In this document: one piece after another, positions 29,782-41,280 of the stretch | How the letters are laid out: each line of letters begins with the position of its first letter | Position numbering within the stretch: position 1 is the stretch's first letter | Assembly: GCA_003255065.1 (NCBI GenBank) | Contig: QAOA01004631.1 | Location: 5,799 to 69,798 of the forward strand | Source: Cercis canadensis | Taxonomy: Eukaryota > Streptophyta > Magnoliopsida > Fabales > Fabaceae | Direction of reading: 5' to 3' | DNA length: 64,000 nt | Position numbers and translations under genes: made by a program | Notes under the pieces: generated by a model | What the model was told of the DNA's origin: nothing | The model's database searches: none | The model's input: only the letters and a program-made list of their open reading frames with translations

Positions 29782-31582
29782 TTTTTGCCTATGCCTTGGC
29801 ATGATACATTGAGAGCATTGTTGCTCCCGAATCAAAAATTCAGTTTCACACAAATGGAATACAATGATAATGGCATTAGAAATAATTATAATTAGTGTCA
29901 TTATATTATGGATTTCAACTTTCAAGCGTTAAATATTATAAATTTTACTGGTAATATGTTCCTCAGGATACTTAGTAATTAGGTACTTGATACTCCATCG
30001 CGAAGATCTTGTGTTCAAATTCTATTAAGAGTAGATGAGAGTAGGACTTTTGAAAGAATAAGTTACCCCTCTTTTAAACATGATAATCATATATAAACAA
30101 AATAATTATATATATAAACTAAATAATCATATAGTACTGAAAGATATTTTAGTAACCTCTCACAATGTGACAAGCATATAATTGAAAGGGCACCTCCTTT
30201 TAGCACTATCAAGACTTTTATACTAAGTTTTAACACCTCACAGTAATAAACTCTAAGAACAATATAAATAACAATTCCTTTCAAGACATTGAATAGATCC
30301 ATACAAAAGTAGTGGAATTCATAAAAATTAAAAAAAAAAAAAATAATAACANAAAAAAAATAATGTAAATAACAATTCATGATTTTAAGATTTTAAATAT
30401 TTGAGGTCTCCTAATTATATTGGAATTTTCTTAAGACATTGTTACTTATTGCTTATAAGTGTTGGATAGTTGTTGAAATGCAACAACTGATATTGGGCAA
30501 GTTTCAATTAAGCAAATTTTATGAATTTATATTTTTTCCCGAAAGTTATATTATTTANTTCTCTCTTTTTAATTCTCTATTGCTTTTCTTTCTCGGCACT
30601 TTGACCTAATAATTAGTGTTTGTAGACTTATTTACCTATATATAATAGGGTGAAAGTTATATACTGGAATATTATAGTTTTAGAAAAATTGAAAATTTCT
30701 GAAATTGTAGTTTGCTTTTAGGAGACAGGAGGCTTTTTGGAAAAATAAATCAAGAAATATGATATCCTACAATTTGATATGCAATATATATATATATATA
30801 TATAAGATCTTCTATCTCCAAAAAGTCAATTTAAGGTTCTAGAACAGTAATAGGCTGAATTGGAACTCAAGCAGAGGAAATCAGGCCGTCACAAACTCCA
30901 TCTTGATAGTCTATAAGTCAACTTCAACCCCATGACAACCCATTCTATCTGTAATTAATCACATGTCCACATCATTTGAGACAGTTCAATGTGCTAAATT
31001 ACAACATTCTCCAATGTCCACTTCCATCGCCCATCAAAGATAAAAAATTAAATCCTTTTGATATAAATAGGTGTCATCCAGTGAACTCCAAAAGTATACA
31101 TCTTAGGAAAAAGTCAAAAAGAACATAAAACTCCATATATTTTTTGTAAAAAAAGAAATATTGAACAAGGTTTTAGCTGAATTTTTTCTACTATAAAAGA
31201 GTTACAACAATCATAAAGAAAACAGGTACCGTAAGCATATTACACTTTTGGTTACAGGTGAAAAGGCCAAACCCTAACAATAAAACATCCCATAAGATGT
31301 TACAGTGGGACAAGAAAAGTTACTGATTTACTGCATATTCAAAATTCAGTTTCATTCAGATGATGTTTATTAATTTGAATTTTGAACCCAATTACTCCTG
31401 CACTTCATTGAGGAACAAAAATATAGTAGCATTATTTACAGTACAGTTGCTCCATCTATTATCTGAAAAAACAGTACAGGTTCTCCAGAGTTCAGGCAAA
31501 GATAACTTCTTAAAACTTTTTATAGCAAAACTTACTAGAATTTTCAACTGACTGGTAAGCAGTATAAGACAAAATATCTTAC
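29782..31582. other. AT-rich intergenic stretch with two single-N joins
   Basis: Contains long A and T runs, an AT microsatellite at about 30785-30803, and single Ns at 30352 and 30558 that bound about 200 bp. The C-terminal exons expected for exportin-7 (about 90 residues after the exon at 31583) are not recognisable here on the minus strand. Confidence 0.55.
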
Positions 31583-33165
31583 TTCTGGAAACAGAGTGGG
31601 GCACTCTGCAATATGATGAGCAAGATTCATTGCTGCAGGTAAATTTGGAGCCTCTCCCAAAGTGATGTTGTTAAAATAGAAAGCAGCCAAATTATCAACA
31701 GCAGATGCACACTGTAGTCAGATATTCAAAGAGACAGATAAAAGCACAGTCAGAAGAAATCAAATACATCTTACTTACAAGAGAAGATAGGAATGGGGTA
31801 AGAGTAAGGCATATCTGCACAATAGCAATGTGACACAAACCTGTGATGAGATACTAGTATCCAAGCCTTTAAGGCCAGATTCAAGGGATCCAACAATATG
31901 CATAAAGGTATTTGTGTCCAGGTTCAATATGAAAGTGATGTGGCTGTTGAACAAAACCTCCAAGAATGCAAAGTAGGCCTTTGTTAGCTGCAAAGAAGTA
32001 AACACAGAATCAGGTTTACCTTAACAATACTTGGCATTCAACAGAAACCAATCTGCCAGATAATTTAGAAGGACCTAGATAGACTGGACATATATATACC
32101 AGTATGATGCAGTTTGATTCATAATTAACAACTTATAGACTAGGCATGATGCTTGTTCCAAGCATATTTGACATATCAACACTAATGGTGATATGTTCAA
32201 TGGTATGGATTCACCATAGTTACTCAAAGTAATGTTTTTACACTGTTCAGTTGCCAATTCTTTATGAAATAGATTGTCTGGCCTTTTCGGTGAATGCTGG
32301 GTTTGTCCATGACTCTAAAGCAGTTCTTATTAACTAGATTTAGAGGATTTAGCAGGGGAAAACAGGCTAAAGTTTGATAGAAGTATGCAGCCATTTGGTG
32401 CAGTTGGATAGTGCATAATGCTTGTAGTTGAAGGATATTTCAACATGCCACCTGCTGATTTGGGATAAGATTATCCAAATGGCTTCTATTTGGTGCAAAG
32501 CTAACGATCTTTTCAATAGAATTTCCATTTCAGCTATTCAGAGGTATTGGATAACAAAACTGATTGATTCTGAGTTTTCTTTTTGTAAAATTTATCCGTC
32601 ATCTCATAATCACCAATATAATTTAAAGAACAACCAAAGCAGGATTAATTACACAACAATATATGGTAAAAAAACAGTTTGCATACCTTCCTATATGCCA
32701 ATATATCAGACAAAGTAATTGATAGTGTCATCTTTAGAACAGCATCAAGTGCGTCGGAAAGAGCTCTATCACCATATAGTTCAAACACACCAAAGTTGAC
32801 ATAATTTCCTGCAAGGGCTGTCATTTCGGGGCAAGATACTAAGATTAGCTTTAATACATGCCATTTTGCTAAAATATATACAATTAAAGATCCAAAATAC
32901 TATTACAATGGTCAGTGTCAAAATCAAAACAACCCATAGCCGCCAACAATTATCATAACAGTCTAGCATACCTAAGCTTTTGCAAGACATCTGTTTCCAG
33001 GTTAAAGTTGAAGTATGCTCAAACTGTTATTACAGAAATGCCAACATGGGTTGGTAACCAATATTGATTCCCTTACATTTAATGGTTCATTTTAGAGTTT
33101 TGGGAGTTTTAATTACCCCATACTAACAAGACAATATTGATTGCCTTACATTTAATAATTCACGC

Positions 33166-34375
33166 TGTTAGAATGTAAATATGTAATTAGACATGGTAAG
33201 TATATAGCTATAGTTAGGTCCGTAGTCTAGCTCATGATTTAGCTATGTAATTAGTGTATTCCTATTATATATAGAAACTGTTAGAGGCTTGTCTCATTCA
33301 TATGTGTGGTAAATGGTAATAAAGCTCTTTTCTCTTCTAAGCACTTCAGACTAAGGACATGCGCAAACTCCAGTATTTCTTAGGCATCGAAGCAGCCCAA
33401 TCCAAGGATGGCATCTCTGTTTCCCAGTGGAACTATGCACTTGATATTCTGAAAGAGACTGGCATGATAGGATGCAGACTCATGGAAACTCCAATGGATC
33501 CTTATGTCAAACTCAACCAAATAGAGGGAGCCATTATCAGATCCCAGAAAGCATTGGAGACTTGTTGGGAAACTAAACTACCTCACAGTTACACGGCCAG
33601 ATATTTTGTTTGCTGTGAGCTTCATGAGTCAGCTTTTAGGCTCTCCATGTGATACACATTGGGATGTTGTGGTTTGGATTTGCAGGTATATTAAAACAGC
33701 ACCAGCAAAAGGTTTGCTCTATGAAGATAGGGTACATACAGAGATTTGGGGCAATACAGATGCTGATTGGGCAGGTTGCTCTTATGATAGACGCTCCACG
33801 TCTGGATAGTGTCCAAATTGGAAGGAATTTGATTGCATGGAGAAGCAAGAAGCAGAGTGTGGTGGTCCTGTCTAGCACAGAAGCTGAAGTAATGGCTACA
33901 AGAACATGTGAACTTTTATGGCTTAAGGACTACCAAGTCAGATGAAGCTTATTTGTGACAATCAGGAAGCTCTACACATTGCTTCCAATCCAGTGTTTCA
34001 TGAGAGAACCAAACATATCGAGATTGACTGTCATTTTAAAGGGAAAAGCAGCTCCTCACAGGAGATATTGCCACCTAATTCGTCAACTCAAATGATCAAC
34101 TAGTGGACATCCTCACTAAATCCCTTAGAGGTCCTTGGATTAATTAAATATGTAACAAGCTTGGAGCATATGATATATATGCTCCAGCTTAAGGGGGATT
34201 CTTGGAAATTAGAATGTAAATATGTAATTAGTGTAATTAGACATGTGTAACTTATGTAGCTATAGTTAGGCCCATAGTCTAGCCCATGATTTAGCTATGT
34301 AATTATGTATTCCTATTATAAATAGCAGCTGCGAGCAGCTAGTCTCACACACAATTCCAGAAAATCCTTTTCTAC
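33166..34375 (+). mobile_element. Deleted Copia element (LTR - RNase H remnant - LTR) in an exportin-7 intron
   Basis: A different Copia family from the one at 53266. Terminal repeats start at 33166 (TGTTAGAATGTAAATATG) and about 34203. They share TAGCTATAGTTAGG, GATTTAGCTATGTAATTA and GTATTCCTATTAT. Between them a broken frame encodes the end of reverse transcriptase (LQYFLGIEAAQSKDGISVSQ), RNase H pieces (NTDADWAGCSYDRRSTSG; SSTEAEVMA) and [21 protein letters not shown] polypurine tract (AAGGGGGA) lies just before the second LTR. Gag, protease, integrase and most of reverse transcriptase are deleted. It runs opposite to exportin-7. The right border is approximate and ends close to the exon at 34403. 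Confidence 0.8.
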
Positions 34376-36214
34376 ACATGCATGAAGAAGTTAGGTTTTC
34401 ACCTCTTGAGAGAATTGTTAAGGATATCCATATCCCTTTGTACTTGTAGGTATATACATCAGCGGGATTTGGAAGAGACAAAACTCTTGATCCATAAGCA
34501 ACAATCAGTTTACTGACTTCCCGGAAGAGAAGTATGCCATTTGGAGAAGAAGAATCAAATGTCAAACGCTGAGCTTTATTTAGCACAAACTCAGCCATGA
34601 ACTTCAATAATGGGGTAGTAACCTGCAGAATCAAGGAAACAGAAAAAGTTTGTAGAGGGATAAACATATCAAACAACAAAAATGTAATAGGATCTCACAT
34701 CTAGCTAAGTAAAACAATACAACTACTAGCATAATATGTATGACATCGGGTTTCTTCTCCATTTTAGTAAAGAATATACATCGCAATATATTTACCTGTA
34801 AACAGAAGTAAAATTGAAGAAAGGTAAATTAGTATCCTTTTCCTTCATAAAAAAGGAAATCCTATTAAGAAAGGAAGAGTACCAAAAAATTTAGCATCCA
34901 ATCCACTCATTGGTGCAAGTTCATATCACTCTCATCATGTGAAGACATGGTAAAAGCAGAAAACAAACTAGGGAAAGAAGAAAAACTAAAGAAGTAGAAA
35001 AGCACGTGTTCATGAGAAGAAACCTGCAGCATGATGGGGTACAGCATAGAAAAAAAGAGAGAGAAAAAAAAAAAAAGATAAAAAGGAGAGAAAAAGATAT
35101 AGCTAGTTGACAAATATCTTGCCTACAGCATGTGATGAACTGAAATCATATCCCAGACAAAAGAGAAGAAAACAAATCAGTTGCAGGAATGAACTAAGAA
35201 TAGAAGAAGTATCCACTTTGATGTATGGGCAGACATCGGGTCATAAAACAAATCAATTCATTTGCACTAAAAAACATCACCACATCAAAGTGTCAGGATG
35301 GAAAACTCAATGCCTCAAGGCTCGTTCAAAATGAATATAAAATAGATAGCTGAGGAAGTGCAGGAGAAGTTGTAAAACCAGGTTGCTGTGGAAGGACACA
35401 CAAACAATAAATTATGTTATGATATTATGTCCTGATTCACACACTGAACAAGCATTCGAAGAGTATGAGTTTAGAATAACTGATTTCAGTTTGAATTTTT
35501 TTTTTTACGAGATGAATAAAGTGAAATTAACCATTTGAACAGATGCATCAACATCAGAAAAAATATTCATAAGGTCCACTACCTCTGGAGTGTCTGTCCA
35601 ATGTGAGATGCCTTTTAAGAGTAGTGGCATGTGTGCAGGATACAGCCAATCAAATAGAAGGCCGTAAGTTCGGCGACTGAGAACACAAAGCAAAAAGATA
35701 AAAAGGAGAGGTCAGTTGTATTGTTTAACCAATTGAAATCCCAAAAACAGTACCAGTACCAACCTATTTGTTGCCATTGCAATCCCTCTAAGGTCCCTCA
35801 TTAACCCGATGAGGGTGTACTTAACAGCATCTGTTCGAAACATTGCATCAGGAGTCGATTCTAAACTGAGAAAAACCTGGAATTCAAGAACCAGTAATTA
35901 CTGACTTCATTTAAAATCAAAAAGAGAAACCAGTTAACTACTAGAAAAATCAATCCAGATCCCATAATTAATTCAACAACATAAAAAGAAATTATTATGC
36001 ACTCAGCAACATTAATAATGCACAACAATAATACAGCCCATGTAAAATTGTAATTTCAAAAAAATAGAAAAAAAGAAATTTGTTAAGGAAGAACAAACCA
36101 TGCTACAGGAATTGACAGAACAACACAGACAAAGCACACAGAGAACCACCAGCACCCCCCCAAAAATAAAATAAAATAAAGCTCTCTCTTACAAAATCAA
36201 ATGAATAACACTCT

Positions 36215-37880
36215 TCAATCTCTACAGATATCCACAATAGGGGACTCTTGAAACAAAGCATGAGAGCTAAACACTAAAAGAAAGCATGATAAAGTATTCA
36301 AAAACTGATAAGTGACATAAGCAATCCCGCAAAAAGAGGGCACACTTCCAAAGGACCTTAAACTTCTTTCTTCCACCAAAACCTGGGGCAAAAAAAAAAG
36401 ATCCATAAAGGCTGGACGAAACCACTGCTCATCAAATGTTCTAAATCCAAAGAGCAAATTCCAAAGCTGCCAAGCAACCTCACAATGTAGGAAAAGATGA
36501 TTGTTCGTCTCCAAAGTCCAAAAAGACATAACACAAACATTAGGAGAAAGAGTCATATGAGGACTATAGATCTGTAACAGATCATTTGATTAATTCTATA
36601 AAGTACCAATGTCCAAATAGAAGTTTCCACCTTAGAGGGACACTTAACCTTCAAAAAATATTTGGAGGAAAAAAAAAAAAAAAAAAGAGAAAAAAGAGTG
36701 CTGGACAGCAGGATGTTGAGTCAAATGCTAGAAGAAATATTTGCAAGAATAAAAACCAGACGAGTCGATCCACCATAACTGACTATCAGGCAAAGTAGAG
36801 AAATGAAAAGAATCAGTTTTTTTTTTTTTACAAGCAGGTATTAGCAGCCCAAAACAACAAAACAACTACGAAGGACACATGGGAGGCAGAGCAATACCAG
36901 CCTTGTCATCCCAAAGGAACGAACCAAAGAGAAGAAGGGGGAGAATCTAAAATCGTACAACCCATAGGCATGTCATGAGCAATATTGACAATCCATAACT
37001 CTGGTTCTCACCAAATATCTCAAGCATTTATGCTGAGTGGTATTTTGAAACAATATAAGAGACAGCTAAACCAAAGTTACTCAATTCAACATGACACCTG
37101 AAACTTTTCAAGACTTGATATTTGATTAAAAAAGAAAAAGCTTGAGTAAACTTATCCCTACCATGAGACAAGAGAATGCTGTCATCTGCAAATTGCAATT
37201 TTTCCCCCCATTAAAAAAAATTTATAAAGAAAGGAAGATTACATGATGAAAATAGGATAAGCTATCCTCCAGGACACAAACACATAAAAATACAACAGCA
37301 ATAATAAATGAAAACATCAGTGTAAAAGAAATCTCCAATCTCATCTCACATCCATCAAAGAAACACCCGAGACCATGAGCTGAGCACCAAAGAGAAGCCA
37401 GGAAATAATCCAGTCTGCTAACAGCTCCAGTTCCTACACGGCTCCCTTAAAACTATGACCGTCCAAATTACAAATATGAAACATTGATTTTCTAAGAATA
37501 AACATTTAATCCTTCAATCAAGCCCTTCAGAGCAACTAATTATACCACTCAAAACATCATACAAGGGTAAATGATAAAGGGGATGATGCACTGTTCTACA
37601 TTCACCAATAGCTCCTAAAAAAGTTTTAGGATCCTGATTAGACAACAAGGGACAATCAACTCCTAGTCCACTTTGTCAATATATCTAAAACCCAAGTCAT
37701 CCCTGTCAACACTTTATCCAGAACTCCCCACATACGATAAATATAATATTCCACCACTTCAGTAGCAGCTAAAAAGAGAATCCATAGCTAACTCCTTCCC
37801 CAGCACTCTAAGCATGATATGGTGTCCCTTAACACTAAACATAACCTATTAGACAAGGTATTAATTCAGAATATTATAAG
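36215..37880 (-). mobile_element. Degenerate L1-type LINE (reverse transcriptase and zf-RVT remnants)
   Basis: In the long exportin-7 intron between exons 38467 and 35876, in the same direction as the gene. At about 37140-37205 the minus strand reads LQFADDSILLSHGRDKFTQA, the reverse-transcriptase active-site box (FADD form). At 36215-36556 it reads TLETNNHLFLHCEVAWQLWN, the Cys/His zinc-binding tail seen in plant LINEs. Frames are broken between these pieces. Borders are approximate. It is an inactive remnant. Confidence 0.75.
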
Positions 37881-38601
37881 CATTTTGGGATCAAACTAAT
37901 GTGACACTAAGAATTTGCATGGAACAAAAAGTACATCAAATTGAGAAGTGATCGGGTAGGGGATACTATATTCCTTTCACTTTGCCTTCTTCTAGATCGT
38001 TCCCTAACTTAGTTTGAACATGATAGACAGGAATAGCTGCATTTAACATGATATATGATGCTTGTGAACATTTCATGCAAGAAGATCACCAACTGGAATG
38101 CAGATTCCTAATGCTATTGTATAAGGATTCTTTCTGGTTATATCAATCGGATATAATTTTTTTCTTCTTTCTCAAATAATAATCATAACTTACCTGTTTA
38201 GTATGTAGATTTATCACGTCTGTACTGGATTTTTTTTTTTTTTTTNGTTTTTTTTTTTTTTTTTGAAAAATAATTCTTTATTGACTTGTTGAGTATTTAA
38301 ATTTAGTGAATACATTAGTAGATGCACAAGGAATAGTATATGCTCTTCATTAAACAATCAATGCCAAATTATTTCACTCACTGCACATTTCTCTCTGCAT
38401 ATGATTGAGGCGTGGTTCTGGAAATGTGAATGCATAGATATTAACAAGATGTCTGATATTGAATACCTGCTGGAGTGGATCCATTGAGAATTTAAATTTC
38501 ACAGGACTATCCTCCATGAATATCAACCAGCCAATAGTGTAATAGAAAGTAGTTCTGCTGCGAGAGCATCTATTTGCTTCCAAAAAAGGAAAGTGTTCCC
38601 T

Positions 38602-39279
38602 CTGAGAATAATATTTGAGGAAAGAAGCATTAGAACAAAGATACAGAGAAACTTCTTTTGAAAAAAATAAGAAATTCATTTAGACAAGGATGGAAGAAGT
38701 ACAAAAATATAGGAGGATAAAATATCCTCTTGAACAAAAACAAAAAATATAAATAAGCAAAACTGCACAGAAATATTAATGGAACCAGGCTGCCCAAATC
38801 CTCTTGACTGCCTAAAGAGAAAAAAAAAAAAAAAAAAAAAATCATGTGCAGAGCATCAAAGAGGTGCCATACGCACAATCCTATCTCGATGCAACTCCAA
38901 GGTCAACAAAGTATCCTTTAAACAACAAGCATTACCCTCCAACAAAATACACCAAATGACTGCATAAACCATGCACTGCCATTAAATTTTAGCCTCTTTA
39001 CTCCTGTCAACCTTTACTAATCTGTTAGAACACGAATACCAAATCCTAGTCTGTTAGTCAACACAAATACCAATAGTTGGACCTGATTCCTATCAGATAA
39101 GCTTTTGGAACACTCATATATCAACTGCAGTAATGATGCTACTTTTTCAGAAAAGGTAATGAGTTCAAGTCTTGGTAACCCCATGCAGACAAGTTTATGA
39201 TGAATAACAAGTATACTTAGTAAACAAGCACGAAATGTCCTTGATACTCATGCATATAAACTGGAGAACTCATTTGTAT
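38602..39279. other. Stretch between the last visible exportin-7 exon and Copia copy B
   Basis: No exportin-7 exon is recognisable here, although the coding sequence upstream of 38601 should follow on the minus strand. Contains an A run at 38819-38840. No other feature is supported. Confidence 0.5.
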
Positions 39280-39459
39280 TGTTATTTCTGGTAAAAAGTA
39301 AGTATTTCATTCATAGGACCATCATATATATACATAGGCTAGCCCTTATAATCAAGCTATCTAATTCCTATAATTACGCTTCCTATAATTAAGCTATATT
39401 ACCATATTTACATCCTGTAACAGCTATCTAGAATCTTTCCATATTTACATTCTATAACA
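39280..39459 (-). repeat. Copia LTR of copy B
   Basis: 180 bp with the family ends TGTTATTTCTGG and TCTATAACA. Followed directly by the family polypurine tract. No matching 5' LTR is present. Confidence 0.92.
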
Positions 39460-41280
39460 CTCCCCCTCAAGGTGGAGCATAGATGTTAATCATGCCCATC
39501 TTGTTACAAATGTAATCAATGCGGGCTCCATTCAAGGATTTTGTAAAGATGTCTCCCAACTGGTCTTCTGTTGGTACATATCCTGTACTAATGAGCTTCT
39601 CTTCAATCTTTTCACGAACAAAGTGACAGTCGATCTCAATATGTTTAGTGTGTTCGTGAAACACAGGATTTGATGCAATGTGAAGAGCAGCTTGGTTTTT
39701 GGTTGTCACACTATGGCTTTGCTGGTAGTGAGAGCTCGAAGCCATCTTCTTTAAATAGTTGGTATATCCATACAATCTCACATACTGAGTTTGACTCTGA
39801 TTTTGTAGTAGATTGGGAGACTACATTTTGCTTCTTACTCTTCCATGAAACTAGGTGCCCTCCCACAAAGACACAATAGCCAGTAGTGGATCTCCTATCA
39901 TCCTTGCACCCTGCATAGTCTGCATCAGAATAGGCCTCAATCATGCCAGAGAAACATTCTACCTTAGTGTGTCCATGATGCCCATAAAATAATCCACGTC
40001 CTGGAGCTCCTTTCAAGTAACAAAGAATTTGTTCTAGGAGCACCCAATGGTTGACTGTTGGGGAGGACATAAAGCGGCTGACAACACTGACCGAATACGC
40101 AATGTCGGGGCGAGTCACTGTAAGATAATTCAATTTCTCCACAAGCCTCTTATACCTTATGGTTAACTGTCGGAGAGGACATAAAGCGGCTGACAACACT
40201 GACTGAATACGCAATGTCGGGACGAGTCACTGTAAGATAATTCAACTTCCCCACAAGTCTCCTATACCTCTCAGGATCATGAAATGGTTCACCATCATCC
40301 TTTGCAGGCTGTATGTTAGGAGTCATTGGGGTACTACATGGCTTAGCCCCTACTTTTCCTGTTTCTTTCAACAAGTCAAGAACATACTTCCTTTGGGACA
40401 AGAAGATCCCCTTCTTGTTTCTCATGACTTCGACCCCTAGAAAGTATTTCAAAGGTCCCAACTTTGTCTGAAAATGGGAGTGCAAGAAGGTCTTGAGACC
40501 AGATATGCCTGAACTATCACTCCCAGTGATCACAATATCATCAACATATACAGCAAGTAGAATGATGCCACCCTTAGATCGCCTGTAAAACACTGTGTGA
40601 TCAGACTTGCTTTTCTTCATTCCATATTTCAAAACAACTTGACTAAACCTGCCAAACCACGCTCGAGGGCTCTGTTTAAGACCATACAACGACTTCCGAA
40701 GCTGACATACTTTCCCATACTCCCCCTGAGCAACAAACCCAGGTGGTTGCTCCATATAGACCTCTTCTTGAAGAGTACCATGAAGAAAAGCATTTTTGAT
40801 ATCCAATTGGTGCAGGGACCAATCATGAGTAGCTGCCAAGGAGATCAACAAACGAACTGAGGTAAGCTTGGCAACAGGAGAAAACGTATCGGAATAATCA
40901 GTACCATAAGTCTGAGCATAGCCTTTTGCAACGAGACGGGCTTTCAGGCGGGCCACAGAACCATCAGGATTGACTTTAACTGTAAATACCCATTTGCACC
41001 CAATAGCTTTCTTGCCGATAGGTAAATCCACTAATGTCCAAGTGCCATTATGATCAAGAGCATTCATCTCTTCGATCATGGCATCACGCCACCCAGGATG
41101 GGCCAAAGCTTCACGAACTGTTTTAGGAATGGATACAGAGTCTAGCTTGGCCAAAAAAGAATAAGAAGGAGAAGACAGGTGATCATAGGAAACAACTGAA
41201 GCAATAGGATAAGTACACTGACGTTTACCTTTCCGAAGAGCAATGGGAAGGTCAGAAGTAGGAGCACTGGAGGCCGGATA
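39280..41280 (-). mobile_element. Copia element, copy B: chimeric, 5'-truncated, with an open reverse transcriptase
   Basis: The 3' LTR is 39280-39459. 39460-40158 is a diverged RNase H end with a small deletion. Then about 110 bp is repeated: the sequence from GTTGACTGTTGGGGAGG (about 40050) recurs from GGTTAACTGTCGGAGAGG (about 40159). From there to 41280 the copy is nearly identical to the full-length element. The reverse transcriptase part is open, with LDIKNAFLHGTLQEEVYMEQ, YGLKQSPRAW and the active-site box YVDDI. Family matching stops at about 41279 in the integrase-to-RT linker, so integrase, gag and the 5' LTR are absent. The duplicated boundary suggests recombination between two family members. 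Confidence 0.9.

Larger units (their letters stand above)
31583..38601 (-). pseudogene. XPO7: Exportin-7 gene fragment: seven consecutive intact exons, both ends missing
   Basis: Exportin-7 is a Ran-dependent nuclear export receptor built of HEAT/ARM repeats. Exons on the minus strand in order: 38601-38467, 35876-35764, 35676-35583, 34622-34403, 32817-32687, 31987-31841, 31711-31583. They join in phase to 323 codons with no stop. Clear family stretches are [60 protein letters not shown] and TFILNLDTNTFMHIVGSLES. The full protein is about 1050 residues. Roughly the first 600 and last 90 residues are absent, and the DNA beyond both ends is repeat-rich without further exons. Introns carry a LINE and a deleted Copia element. 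The intact frame and splice sites mean this could be a recent partial copy or a real gene broken by assembly errors; the pseudogene label is therefore provisional. Confidence 0.8.

Noticed and set aside
36586-36798. 70-codon plus-strand frame with a lysine run
   Set aside because: Produced by an A run inside the degenerate LINE region.
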